DNA of 64,000 nucleotides from Bacteroides luhongzhouii (lineage in GTDB: Bacteria; Bacteroidota; Bacteroidia; Bacteroidales; Bacteroidaceae): assembly GCF_009193295.2 (NCBI RefSeq), contig NZ_CP059973.1, positions 4,092,001-4,156,000 on the forward strand, given 5' to 3'. Shown here piece by piece: positions 38,910 through 47,790 of the stretch. A program made the position numbers and the translations under genes. Positions within the stretch are counted from its first letter, which is position 1. Each line of letters opens with the position of its first letter. The notes beneath the pieces were generated by a model. The model was not told the DNA's origin, did no database searches, and was given only the letters and a program-made list of their open reading frames with translations.

Positions 38910-39677
38910 ATGAAGACAGGCGAATCTTTATTATCCATAGGTAAATTTATTGCAGAATATTCAGCCCATTTAATGGGGGCCGGAGTACACACCTCGCGGG
39001 TAGTACGCAACACAAAGCGTATTGGAGAGGCTTTCGGACTAGATGTCAAATTAAGCGTATTTCATAGAAACATCATTCTGACTATTATAGATAAAGAAAC
39101 AAACGAAGCTTGTAACGAGGTTATAGACATTCCTGCACACCCGATCAGTTTTGAACATAATTCAGAGTTAAGCGCATTGAGCTGGGAAGCAGTAGACAAT
39201 CATTTGTCATTGGAAGAATTGAAAGACAAATACAAGAAGATTATTTCTGCTCCGCGGATACATCCGCTTTTCGTTTTACTACTGGTAGGATTTGCCAATG
39301 CGTCTTTCTGTAAATTGTTCGGCGGTGATTTAATTTCGATGGGAATTGTGTTCTCGGCTACCATTACAGGATTCTACCTGAAACAACAAATGCAAGCGAA
39401 AAAGATCAATCATTATGTTGTATTTATTGTTTCGGCTTTTGTTGCTTCCCTGTGTGCTTCCACCGCGCTGATTTTCGACACAACGTCGGAGATCGCAATG
39501 GCGACCAGCGTGCTTTATCTTGTGCCTGGGGTTCCCTTGATTAATGGCGTGATTGATGTAGTAGAAGGGTACGTTTTAACAGGATTTGCCCGTCTGACAG
39601 AGGCTTCTTTGTTGATTGTCAGCATCGCTATCGGACTTTCCTTCACATTATTAATGGTAAAAAACAGTTTAATTTGA
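38910..39677 (+). CDS. Threonine/serine exporter family, large subunit (ThrE N-domain)
   Basis: A 255-residue membrane protein from ATG 38910, where the conserved start (MKTGESLLSIGKFIAEYSAHLMGAGVHT is the family's opening region, residues 1-28) lies. The N-terminal soluble part contains the conserved His-Thr-Ser/Arg segment; five membrane helices follow from about residue 120. This corresponds to the DUF1212 half of ThrE; the second half is the next gene, 1 base away. Together they likely export threonine/serine or related small molecules. Confidence 0.82.
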   Translation: MKTGESLLSIGKFIAEYSAHLMGAGVHTSRVVRNTKRIGEAFGLDVKLSVFHRNIILTIIDKETNEACNEVIDIPAHPISFEHNSELSALSWEAVDNHLSLEELKDKYKKIISAPRIHPLFVLLLVGFANASFCKLFGGDLISMGIVFSATITGFYLKQQMQAKKINHYVVFIVSAFVASLCASTALIFDTTSEIAMATSVLYLVPGVPLINGVIDVVEGYVLTGFARLTEASLLIVSIAIGLSFTLLMVKNSLI

Positions 39678-39678
39678 T

Positions 39679-40164
39679 ATGATAGCACTTGACATTCTTA
39701 CTGATGGATTTTTTGCAGCAGTAGCTGGTATAGGATTTGGTGCGATTTCCGATCCTCCTTTACGTGCATTCAAGATGATTGCCATACTGGCAGCATTGGG
39801 ACACGCCTGTCGTTTTTGTTTAATGAACTATTTAGGCATGGATATTGCCACCGGTTCGTTGTTTGCCGGATTAGTCATCGGCTTCGGCAGTTTGTGGTTA
39901 GGGAAAAAAGTATATTGTCCGATGACGGTATTGTACATTCCGGCGTTACTTCCTATGATTCCGGGAAAATTTGCATACAACATGGTATTTTCACTTATCA
40001 TGTGTCTGCAAAATGTGAATGATCCGGATAAACTGGATAAGTTTATGTCGATGTTCTTCTCTAATACTCTGATAGCAAGTACAGTGATTTTTATGTTGGC
40101 GGTAGGAGCTACGTTCCCGATGTTCCTGTTCCCACATAGAACCTTTTCATTAACAAGACACTAA
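39679..40164 (+). CDS. Threonine/serine exporter family, small subunit (ThrE C-domain)
   Basis: A 161-residue protein with about five membrane helices (LDILTDGFFAAVAGIGFGAI, FAGLVIGFGSLWLG, VLYIPALLPMIPGKFAYNM), matching the DUF3815 half of ThrE. Only 1 base separates it from the large subunit gene, so both are made together. The split arrangement is normal in many bacteria. Confidence 0.82.
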   Translation: MIALDILTDGFFAAVAGIGFGAISDPPLRAFKMIAILAALGHACRFCLMNYLGMDIATGSLFAGLVIGFGSLWLGKKVYCPMTVLYIPALLPMIPGKFAYNMVFSLIMCLQNVNDPDKLDKFMSMFFSNTLIASTVIFMLAVGATFPMFLFPHRTFSLTRH

Positions 40165-40175
40165 AACGAACTTTT

Positions 40176-40904
40176 ATGGAGATTTTTTGGAGAACAATTG
40201 CATATTATAATTCAGCTACCTGGCTTTTCCAGATAGTTATCATTCTGATTGGTATTGCATTGACCGGATTGCTTATCGGCAAACCACGTCCGTGGGTGAA
40301 AATGGCGATGAAGTTCTATATGATAGGTCTGTATACGTGGATTTCTCTAGTCTACTATTATATCTATTGTGAAGAACGTAGCTATAATGGCGTAATGGCT
40401 ATGTTTTGGGGCGTTATGGCTATCATTTGGATTTGGGATGCGATTACGGGATATACTACCTTTGAACGTACTCACAAATATGATCTGCTGTCTTATGTCC
40501 TGTTGGCAATGCCTTTTATATATCCTTTGGTTTCATTGGCACGCGGTCTTTCATTCCCGGAAATGACTTCTCCGGTCATGCCTTGTTCGGTAGTTGTGTT
40601 TACTATCGGATTGTTATTGCTGTTTGCGCAAAAGGTCAATATGTTTTTGGTATTGTTCCTTTGCCACTGGTCACTGATCGGATTATCCAAAACTTATTTC
40701 TTTCAGATTCCGGAAGATTTCTTATTGGCAAGTGCCACAATCCCCGGCCTGTATCTTTTCTTCAGGGAGTATTTCCTGAATAATCTGCATGCCGACACCA
40801 AGCCGAAAGCAAAATATATCAATTGGCTATTGATAAGCGTTTGTGTCGGACTGGCCGTGTTGCTGACTACTACCATGTTTTTGGAATTAGTTCCGAAGAA
40901 CTGA
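40176..40904 (+). CDS. Integral membrane protein (DUF6064-like)
   Basis: A 242-residue protein with about seven hydrophobic helices, beginning FWRTIAYYNSATWLFQ, a start shared by DUF6064 proteins. It follows the ThrE pair by 11 bases, so it is probably co-transcribed. Function unknown; no catalytic motif stands out. A terminator lies after it. Confidence 0.7.
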   Translation: MEIFWRTIAYYNSATWLFQIVIILIGIALTGLLIGKPRPWVKMAMKFYMIGLYTWISLVYYYIYCEERSYNGVMAMFWGVMAIIWIWDAITGYTTFERTHKYDLLSYVLLAMPFIYPLVSLARGLSFPEMTSPVMPCSVVVFTIGLLLLFAQKVNMFLVLFLCHWSLIGLSKTYFFQIPEDFLLASATIPGLYLFFREYFLNNLHADTKPKAKYINWLLISVCVGLAVLLTTTMFLELVPKN

Positions 40905-40964
40905 TCCGGACACATAAAGATATTCAAACCGAAAAGAGGCCGTTCAAAAAAGCCTTGATCTTAT

Positions 40965-41008
40965 AAAATCGTCCTTATTACGATAGACTGTAGTAAGGAC
41001 GATTTTTC
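40965..41008. terminator. Bidirectional terminator
   Basis: AAAATCGTCCTTA pairs with TAAGGACGATTTT across the loop, with T tracts on both strands, between convergent genes. Confidence 0.85.
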
Positions 41009-41051
41009 TTTTAGGAACTTGTGGAACAATTTCTTTTTTATATCGTATCGT

Positions 41052-41861
41052 TTACTTAATTGCGTAGAATATCCGTAAGGCATACTGCATCACTGCATCA
41101 GGCAACCATTTTTTACTCTTCGCAAACAATACCTGTATCCAGGGACCTACTTTCGTCCGAAAAGGAGGGTTGGTACGTTCCACTATCTTACAGATGGTAG
41201 CCCCCAACTTCCGCGGATGGCATCCATTACGTTCTTCTTTTTCTATAATCTCCAATGATTTCAGAAAACTCTCTCCGTAATCGGCATCCAGTCTTGTCTG
41301 TTCGGAGATATTCCGGTTATCAGTAAATCCGGTGTTGAAGTCTCCCGGTTCTACTACACAAACCTTTATATGGAACGGATGAACCTCTAAAGCCAATGCT
41401 TCGCTATATCCCTCGACTGCAAATTTCGAAGCAGAATAAAATCCCTGATAGGGGATTCCCATTACACCACCGATAGAACTGATATTGATAATCTTGCCCT
41501 TTCGCGCCTTTCGCATAGATGGCAAAACAGCTTTACACATATTCACTACGCCGAAGAAGTTTGTATTCATTTGTATATTCACTTCTTCTTCAGTGGCAAG
41601 TTCCAATGCGCCGCCAATACCTATTCCGGCATTATTAATCAATACGTCAATCCGTCCCTGCTCCGATAGAATCCGCTCTACGGCCTGACATACGGAAAGG
41701 GAATTGGTAACATCGACAACAAGCATTTTTACATGATTCATGTCTTCAGCAGGTTTCCGGCTTGTTCCATAAACGATGTGCCCTTGTTCCGATAACATTT
41801 GAGCGGTAATCTTGCCGAATCCGGAAGATGCTCCGGTGATAAGTATGACTTGTGGTTGCAT
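41052..41861 (-). CDS. Short-chain dehydrogenase/reductase (SDR)
   Basis: A 269-residue classical SDR: cofactor motif TGASSGFG (residues 9-16), NNAGIG, catalytic Ser in ISSIGG, and YSASK giving the Tyr and Lys of the active site. The substrate is unknown. The gene lies 34 bases downstream of the HAD gene and is likely expressed with it. Confidence 0.9.
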   Translation of the reverse strand: MQPQVILITGASSGFGKITAQMLSEQGHIVYGTSRKPAEDMNHVKMLVVDVTNSLSVCQAVERILSEQGRIDVLINNAGIGIGGALELATEEEVNIQMNTNFFGVVNMCKAVLPSMRKARKGKIINISSIGGVMGIPYQGFYSASKFAVEGYSEALALEVHPFHIKVCVVEPGDFNTGFTDNRNISEQTRLDADYGESFLKSLEIIEKEERNGCHPRKLGATICKIVERTNPPFRTKVGPWIQVLFAKSKKWLPDAVMQYALRIFYAIK

Positions 41862-41895
41862 ATTTCTTATTTGCGGTATGATACTAACTGCTCAA

Positions 41896-42519
41896 TTATC
41901 GTTTCTCCAAGATAGCAGTCATTTCTTCCCGCCAATCCGCACCATTCTTCGGTTGGAACGTTTCAAATCCAAGTTCCTTGCCTATATGGATATTCGAAGC
42001 ACCGTCATCTACAAATAAAGTTTCGGAAGGGATGATATTACAATCATTCACCATAAATTCGAAAATTTCGGGTGCAGGTTTTGTATGACCGACCTGATAA
42101 GACAAATATAATTTGTCACAATAATCATTCAACGGCTTTTTCTTCGATGAGAAATCGGGGCTGCATGCCCACGACATAACAAAAGGATTGGTATTACTTA
42201 AAATATACACATGATATGACTTTCTCAATTCCAATATATAGTCGAGTTTATTTAGATTCACTTCGTTGAAAAAGCCCAGCCATGCCTGTTTGGTTTCCTC
42301 CATCGTCAATGGACGGCCACATAAATCCCCCAGTTGTTTCCGAAACTCATCCGCGCTTAGCTTTCCTTCTTCCAGTTCTTGAAAAATTCCAGTCTGGTGA
42401 TATTTATCCAGCCGGGTATCAGCATCTGCCAGTCCCAGTTTGATAAATGCCTGAACCGCTTTGTCACGATCAATATCTACAATCACTCCTCCAAAATCAA
42501 ATACAATGTTTTTAATCAT
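41896..42519 (-). CDS. HAD-family hydrolase
   Basis: A 207-residue HAD phosphatase of the FDFGGV subgroup: nucleophile D8 in VFDFGGVIVD, Ser/Thr motif LSNTN, motif III Lys in GHTKPAPEIF, and FVDDGASNI as the final acidic motif. The cap is the small helical type. It resembles YihX-like sugar phosphatases; substrate not determinable. Confidence 0.9.
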   Translation of the reverse strand: MIKNIVFDFGGVIVDIDRDKAVQAFIKLGLADADTRLDKYHQTGIFQELEEGKLSADEFRKQLGDLCGRPLTMEETKQAWLGFFNEVNLNKLDYILELRKSYHVYILSNTNPFVMSWACSPDFSSKKKPLNDYCDKLYLSYQVGHTKPAPEIFEFMVNDCNIIPSETLFVDDGASNIHIGKELGFETFQPKNGADWREEMTAILEKR

Positions 42520-42605
42520 GATATATAATTTTCTTGTTTGCTACAAAGATACGGCTTATCTTCTTAATTAATAGCCCGCAACGGCTTGATATTTGTCAAA
42601 AAAAC

Positions 42606-42693
42606 ATAGTGACGCTATCCGTGTCAAATAGCGTCACTATAACACCCGGATAGTGTCGCTATAAGGGCAGGATGGCGTCACTATACTTTTTGT
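42606..42693. repeat. Four-unit 22-bp palindromic repeat array
   Basis: Units start at 42606, 42628, 42650 and 42672. Each begins with a 13-base core: ATAGTGACGCTAT, ATAGCGTCACTAT (its exact reverse complement), ATAGTGTCGCTAT, ATGGCGTCACTAT, so the cores alternate in direction. The 9-base remainder of each unit differs. Confidence 0.8.
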
Positions 42694-42821
42694 ATGCTTA
42701 TGGAGGAATAAATTCCGATTATTATCTATCTTTTCACCTTTCCTTGAAGCGACTTGTTTGTTGATGTCTTGAGATGGTAAATGATTGCATTGTTTCATCA
42801 CAATGTACGTTAGTACTATTA

Positions 42822-42913
42822 TTCCCATATATTATGGGAAAGTATTCTCTCATATTAAGAAAATAAATTCCCATAATATGGGAGACTATTTTCCCACAAT
42901 ATATGGAACAAAT
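42822..42913. repeat. Four-unit 23-bp palindromic repeat array
   Basis: Units start at 42822, 42845, 42868 and 42891. Each has a near-palindrome of the type TTCCCATAATATGGGA; the second unit is degenerate (TTCTCTCATATTAAGAA). Confidence 0.75.
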
Positions 42914-43262
42914 GGAACAATACAGGTGAAAGAACAAAAGAAAGGAACTACCCCAAACGACTATACAGGAAACATGTTCTTTTGTTCTTCTGTCTAAGAT
43001 GGATAAACCATACAGAAATAAGCTAAAATTGAAGAAACAATAGCACTACAGAATAAATAAATTCTCCTAGTTACTAATAGGAGCCATTTATCGGTTTAGG
43101 CAACATATAGTACATACCAGTTTGTGGTCAATGTCTTCTGTACTTTACCGGCCATTAAATAAAATAAATCCTTCTAATATCATTAATATTTCCAAAAAGA
43201 GCATTCATATAAGATAAATTATTGTTTCTTTTGTCCTAATGAAATGAAAGTTGGGAAATAGT

Positions 43263-43811
43263 ATGAATAATAACATTGATATAAAAACGCTGGAGGCCTT
43301 TCAGGATGGGAATCACAAGGCCTTTGAGACTATTTTTATAGCATACTACAACAAAACCAAAACATTCATTGACGGATATATAAAATCGGAACCCGATGCG
43401 GAAGAGCTGACAGAGGATTTATTTGTCAATCTTTGGATCAATCGTCATTCCATTGATACGTCTAAATCATTCAATTCTTATTTGCACACCATTGCAAGAA
43501 ATGCAGCCATCAACTTCCTGAAACATAAATATGTGAGCGATGCCTATCTGAACAACCTGGATACAGAATATAGCTCTACTTCCGAAGAAGACCTTATTGC
43601 CAAGGAACTGGAAATGCTAATTGACAAACTTGTTGGGGGAATGCCCGAACAACGGAGAATGATTTATACATTGAGCCGTAACGAAGGATTATCCAATGCC
43701 GAGATTGCCGAACGCCTGAATACTACCAAAAGAAATGTTGAAAGCCAGTTAAGCCTTGCTTTGAAAGAAATACGGAAGGCAATTTCCTGTTTTTTGGTAT
43801 CATTATTATAG
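43263..43811 (+). CDS. ECF-type RNA polymerase sigma factor
   Basis: A 182-residue sigma factor from ATG 43263 (an upstream TTG at 43251 is less likely). Region 2 (AFETIFIAYYNKTKTFIDGYI, AEELTEDLFVNLW) and region 4 (MPEQRRMIYTLSRNEGLSNAEIAERLNTTKRNVE) are clear. It is followed by a FecR-type anti-sigma and a TBDR with a signalling domain, the classic Bacteroides trans-envelope set, so it most likely controls that receptor. Confidence 0.93.
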   Translation: MNNNIDIKTLEAFQDGNHKAFETIFIAYYNKTKTFIDGYIKSEPDAEELTEDLFVNLWINRHSIDTSKSFNSYLHTIARNAAINFLKHKYVSDAYLNNLDTEYSSTSEEDLIAKELEMLIDKLVGGMPEQRRMIYTLSRNEGLSNAEIAERLNTTKRNVESQLSLALKEIRKAISCFLVSLL

Positions 43812-43909
43812 GAGCATTTTTGTCTTTATCCTGCTTTTTTCAAAAAAAGATTCATTTTCTTATTGAGCTTTTTGCCACCAAACTGTATATATAGTAAAGT
43901 GCAGCAAAA

Positions 43910-44884
43910 ATGAAGAAGAGTAATATCAGTAAAATCATCAAAATGTTCCTCTCCGCCCGCTTTCCGTCTGAAACGGAAGAGAAAGTGCAGAAATGGATCA
44001 TCAAAGATAAAAATCAGCAGGCGAAAATTAAAGCTTCATTGGATTATTGGAATGAATTGGACGTAGAAGCCGATTCGAATACTTATGCTTCATTGGAACG
44101 GGTAAATTTAAGAACGGGATATAATAAGGAACATCTGACCAACATAGCTTCTTATCAGAAGTTCGCTCGTATTGCTGCTGTTATTGTTCCTTTGTTTTTA
44201 TTTGCAGGAGGAATGTTCTACTATCTTTCTCTCCAAAACGAAATGATAGAAGTATCCGTTGCCTACGGAGAACAGAAACGCCTGATATTGCCGGACAGTT
44301 CGGAAGTATGGTTGAACGCGGGAAGTACCATTTTATACCCGGAAACTTTTGCCAAAGATAAACGCTTGGTCATGCTTGACGGTGAAGCTTATTTCTCTGT
44401 CAAAAAAGATACTGCATGTCCTTTTATAGTAGAAGCCTCCCAACTTTCGGTGAAAGTTCTTGGAACCAGATTCAACGTGAAAGCCTATCCTAATGATGAG
44501 AAAATAACAACTACCCTGACTAGCGGCAAGGTGGAAGTGAGTGTTCAAGCGCAACCTCCCCATATACTAAAGCCTAATGAACAACTTACATACGACAAAA
44601 AATCATCAGACATCCATATATCAGTGATAAATACGAATGATACCAACTGCTGGATGGTAGGGAAACTGGTCTTTACCAATGCCAGTGCCGGAGAAATATT
44701 CCGAACCTTGGAAAGGCACTATAACACCACGATTGATAATACAGCAAATATCCCTACATCGAAACGATATACAGTCAAGTTTCTGAAAGATGAAAGCCTG
44801 GATGAAATTCTGAATATATTGAAAGATATAATCGGATTTGATTATCAGCAGTATGAAAAGAAAATAGTAGTAACCCAACCATAA
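43910..44884 (+). CDS. FecR-family anti-sigma factor
   Basis: A 324-residue inner-membrane protein: cytoplasmic sigma-binding N-terminus (1-85), one membrane helix (about 87-108), then the periplasmic FecR domain (LPDSSEVWLNAGSTILYPE, VLGTRFNVKAY) and a C-terminal DUF4974-type region (FTNASAGEIFRTLERHYN). It would hold the sigma factor until the TBDR plug/STN domain signals substrate binding. It lies between its sigma gene (98 bases) and receptor gene (124 bases). Confidence 0.93.
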   Translation: MKKSNISKIIKMFLSARFPSETEEKVQKWIIKDKNQQAKIKASLDYWNELDVEADSNTYASLERVNLRTGYNKEHLTNIASYQKFARIAAVIVPLFLFAGGMFYYLSLQNEMIEVSVAYGEQKRLILPDSSEVWLNAGSTILYPETFAKDKRLVMLDGEAYFSVKKDTACPFIVEASQLSVKVLGTRFNVKAYPNDEKITTTLTSGKVEVSVQAQPPHILKPNEQLTYDKKSSDIHISVINTNDTNCWMVGKLVFTNASAGEIFRTLERHYNTTIDNTANIPTSKRYTVKFLKDESLDEILNILKDIIGFDYQQYEKKIVVTQP

Positions 44885-44908
44885 AAAGAAACAGCCTATG
44901 AATAAAAA

Positions 44909-44944
44909 GAACCGGGAAGCTGCTTGAGACCCTCTTCCCAGTTC
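44909..44944 (+). repeat. Intergenic hairpin between fecR-like and TBDR genes
   Basis: GAACCGGGAAG pairs with CTTCCCAGTTC at 10 of 11 positions around a 14-nt loop, without a T tract. It might stabilise or partially attenuate the transcript. Confidence 0.5.
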
Positions 44945-45008
44945 TGAAATGTCTACCCTCATTCAACAAGTGACGTAAAATGAAGTATCAACATACAAAT
45001 ATAGAATA

Positions 45009-47633
45009 ATGAATCGAATAAATACGAAGAAACGGGCAGCTAAGCTCGCCATTTTTTTATTTTTTACTTTTCTCTCTCTTACAACTGTTGCACAGAATAA
45101 AGAAAAAAAGATTACCATACAAAATAAAAATATCTCATTAAAAGAGGCTTTTGCACAAATAGAGACACAAACCGGATATAGCATCGCTTATGAACAATCG
45201 AAGCTGGATATCGAAAAGAAGCAATCTTTATCTCTCAAAAATGTAGCTGTCGACAAAGCTATGATCCAACTATTGAAAGGAACGGGATATGCATATAAAA
45301 TAAAAGGATATCATATTATTATCTCTTTGCAGGATAACAAGCAAAGGCCCGCCAACAATGATACACAAAAGCTGACTCAAACCATAAGAGGAATCGTTGT
45401 TGATTCCAAAACCAATACACCGATAGAATATGCCTCCGTATGTATAACAGAAGATCCCTCACGGGGAGGTTCGACTGACGAACGGGGAAATTTCCGAATT
45501 AATAATGTCCCGGTAGGACGTTATAATATTCAGGCAACTTTCATGGGGTATCGCTCAAGTATCATCACCGAAGTATCTGTCACTTCATCCAAAGAAGTAT
45601 TTGTAGAGATTCCCATGGATGAAAATGTGCAGGATTTGGCTGAAGTGCTTGTCAAACCGGAAATAAAAAAAGACCGGACTGTCAACCCGATGACCATCAC
45701 AGGAGGACGTATGATTAGTATCGAAGAAGCGTCACGATTTGCCAATGGCTTTGACGATCCTGCACGGTTGAGTTCTGCATTTGCAGGAGTAGCGGGAGAT
45801 GTTGGTACCAATGCGGTTGCCATTCGGGGAAACGCTCCACAATTTACCCAATGGAGACTGGAGGGAATTGAAATACCTAATCCTACCCATTTTGCCGATT
45901 TATCAGGCTTGGGGGGAGGATTCCTGTCTGGTTTGAGTACGCAAGTCATCGGCAACTCCGATTTCTACAACGGAGCTTTCCCCGCGGAATACAGCAATGC
46001 CTTATCAGGAGTTTTTGATATGCATCTGCGAAATGGTAATAATCAGAAGTACGAACACGCTTTTCAGGTTGGACTTATGGGGATAGATTTGGCTTCGGAA
46101 GGTCCTATCAATAAAAAGCGGGGAAGTTCCTACCTGGTTAATTACCGTTTTTCCACTACTTCACTGGCATCGGGCAATGACATTAACCTGAAATATCAGG
46201 ATTTAGCCTTTAAACTGAATTTCCCCACACGTAAAGCCGGAACCTTCTCGATCTGGGGATTAGGATTGATCGACAGGAACAAGGCAGAGGCTTTGGATCG
46301 TTCCGAATGGGAAACAATGGGAGACCGATCGTCGGGATCTAACAAATTGGATAAACTGGCAGGCGGGTTAACTCATAAATATGTAATTAATGAAAATACC
46401 TATATCCGTTCTTCTCTATCTGCAACCTATTCTAAAGATCATTCACTAGTCGACTTACAGACTGACGATGGAACCATTGTCCAAGTGGGAGATATTCAAA
46501 ACAGCAGATGGAATTTTGTGTTCAATTCTTATCTGAACAAGAAATTCAGTTCGAGGCACACCAATAGAACAGGGATTACCATTACGGAACTTAAATATGA
46601 TCTTGATTATAAGGTCAGTCCTTCTTTTGGATTAAACCAACCCATGGAGCAGCTTTCGAGAGGTAGTGGAAAAAGTACAGTTCTTTCGGCGTATAGCAGT
46701 TCGGTAATCAATTTGAGCAATAACCTGACAACCAGTTTGGGAGTTACCGGACAATACTTTACTTTAAACAAGAACTGGTCGATAGAGCCGAGAGTCGCGC
46801 TCAAATGGGAAATAAATCCTGCACACTCTTTAGCAGTAGCTTACGGTTTGCATAGCCATAGGGAAAGGCTCGATTATTACTTTGTTGAACAGGTAATCAA
46901 TGGTAAAAAGGAGTCAAACCGATACTTGGATTTTTCTAAAGCACATCATTTCGGATTTACTTATGACTGGAATATCAATCAGAGTCTGCATCTGAAAATA
47001 GAACCCTATTATCAACACCTGTTCCATATACCGGTGGAAAAGAATTCTTCTTTTTCGATTATTAATTACGAAGAATTCTATTTAGACCGGATCCTGACAA
47101 GCACCGGAACAGCGAAAAACTATGGAATAGATATAACATTGGAGCAGTACATGAAAAATGGTTTCTACTATATGATTACAGGTTCATTATTCAAGTCGAA
47201 GTATAGGGGAGGAGACCGTATCTGGCGAAATACAAGACTGGACAAAAGTTATTTAGTGAACTTGCTCGCCGGAAAAGAATGGATGGTCGGCAGGCTCAAA
47301 CAAAATGTATTAAGTATAAACGGACGCCTGTTTTTTCAAGGAGGAGGACGCTATACTCCTGTGGATGAAGAAAAAAGCCAGGAAGAACGCGACATCGTTT
47401 TTGACGAAAGCAAGGCATATACCAAACGATTCAATCCTTCCATCAACGGTGATGTCTCTATCAGCTTCCGAATCAATAAGAAAAGAGTGTCTCATGAGTT
47501 CTCTCTAAAGATACTGAATGTAGGTATGCGCACCGGAATGCATTTCTATGAATACAATGAAAGAACAAGTGTAGTAGAAGAAAAAGACGGATCGGGATTG
47601 ATCCCGAACATCAGCTACAAAATTTATTTCTAA
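45009..47633 (+). CDS. TonB-dependent receptor with STN signalling domain
   Basis: An 874-residue outer-membrane receptor. A signal peptide (to about 29) is followed by an STN (secretin/TonB) domain (about 35-105), a CarboxypepD-regulatory-like beta-sandwich (about 125-205, IRGIVVDSKTNTPIEYASV), the plug (about 215-330) and a 22-strand barrel ending in the aromatic residue F (SYKIYF). The STN domain speaks to the FecR protein upstream. No SusD-like partner follows, so it is not a SusC/D pair; substrate could be a siderophore, peptide or glycan. Confidence 0.9.
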   Translation: MNRINTKKRAAKLAIFLFFTFLSLTTVAQNKEKKITIQNKNISLKEAFAQIETQTGYSIAYEQSKLDIEKKQSLSLKNVAVDKAMIQLLKGTGYAYKIKGYHIIISLQDNKQRPANNDTQKLTQTIRGIVVDSKTNTPIEYASVCITEDPSRGGSTDERGNFRINNVPVGRYNIQATFMGYRSSIITEVSVTSSKEVFVEIPMDENVQDLAEVLVKPEIKKDRTVNPMTITGGRMISIEEASRFANGFDDPARLSSAFAGVAGDVGTNAVAIRGNAPQFTQWRLEGIEIPNPTHFADLSGLGGGFLSGLSTQVIGNSDFYNGAFPAEYSNALSGVFDMHLRNGNNQKYEHAFQVGLMGIDLASEGPINKKRGSSYLVNYRFSTTSLASGNDINLKYQDLAFKLNFPTRKAGTFSIWGLGLIDRNKAEALDRSEWETMGDRSSGSNKLDKLAGGLTHKYVINENTYIRSSLSATYSKDHSLVDLQTDDGTIVQVGDIQNSRWNFVFNSYLNKKFSSRHTNRTGITITELKYDLDYKVSPSFGLNQPMEQLSRGSGKSTVLSAYSSSVINLSNNLTTSLGVTGQYFTLNKNWSIEPRVALKWEINPAHSLAVAYGLHSHRERLDYYFVEQVINGKKESNRYLDFSKAHHFGFTYDWNINQSLHLKIEPYYQHLFHIPVEKNSSFSIINYEEFYLDRILTSTGTAKNYGIDITLEQYMKNGFYYMITGSLFKSKYRGGDRIWRNTRLDKSYLVNLLAGKEWMVGRLKQNVLSINGRLFFQGGGRYTPVDEEKSQEERDIVFDESKAYTKRFNPSINGDVSISFRINKKRVSHEFSLKILNVGMRTGMHFYEYNERTSVVEEKDGSGLIPNISYKIYF

Positions 47634-47700
47634 AGAACTGAATAAGAAAAAGGTTTGTTCACACAATAGACTGACACCCAACAGACAACTGCTTTCAGTA

Positions 47701-47761
47701 ATTATGGTATAACAATCTGTAATCTATATACTAACGAGCTCCCTGAATACCTGTATATTTG
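47701..47761 (+). promoter_or_regulatory. Promoter with element shared with the Fe-S/TBDR operon
   Basis: TGGTATAACAATCTGTAAT begins at 47705 and continues to TATATACT at 47732; the -7 box TATATTTG is at 47754-47761. The same block with identical spacing lies at 50255-50315. The block holds a GTATA...TATAC dyad that could bind a dimeric regulator. Confidence 0.75.
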
Positions 47762-47790
47762 CTGCGTGGAATAATTTAGTTATTAACTAT

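Larger units (their letters stand above)
42520..43262. other. Long intergenic region with two periodic palindrome arrays
   Basis: About 740 bases between the divergent HAD and sigma genes. It holds the 22-bp array at 42606-42693 and the 23-bp array at 42822-42913. Small ORFs here only reflect the repeats. No tRNA or clear ncRNA was seen, and no good -7 box was found for the sigma gene. Confidence 0.55.

Noticed and set aside
42606..42913. Possible CRISPR array
   Set aside because: Units are contiguous with a 22-23 bp period, only four copies, no constant repeat separated by unique 30-base spacers, and no cas genes nearby.
42637..42997. Small ORFs in the sigma/HAD intergenic region
   Set aside because: They read through palindromic repeats, lack ribosome binding sites and have no plausible protein features.
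44909..44944. Terminator between the FecR and TBDR genes
   Set aside because: The stem has no T tract, and sigma/FecR/TBDR sets are often read through, so it was listed only as a hairpin.
45009..47633. SusC-type glycan importer
   Set aside because: It has an STN domain and a FecR partner but no SusD gene follows, so SusC is not supported.
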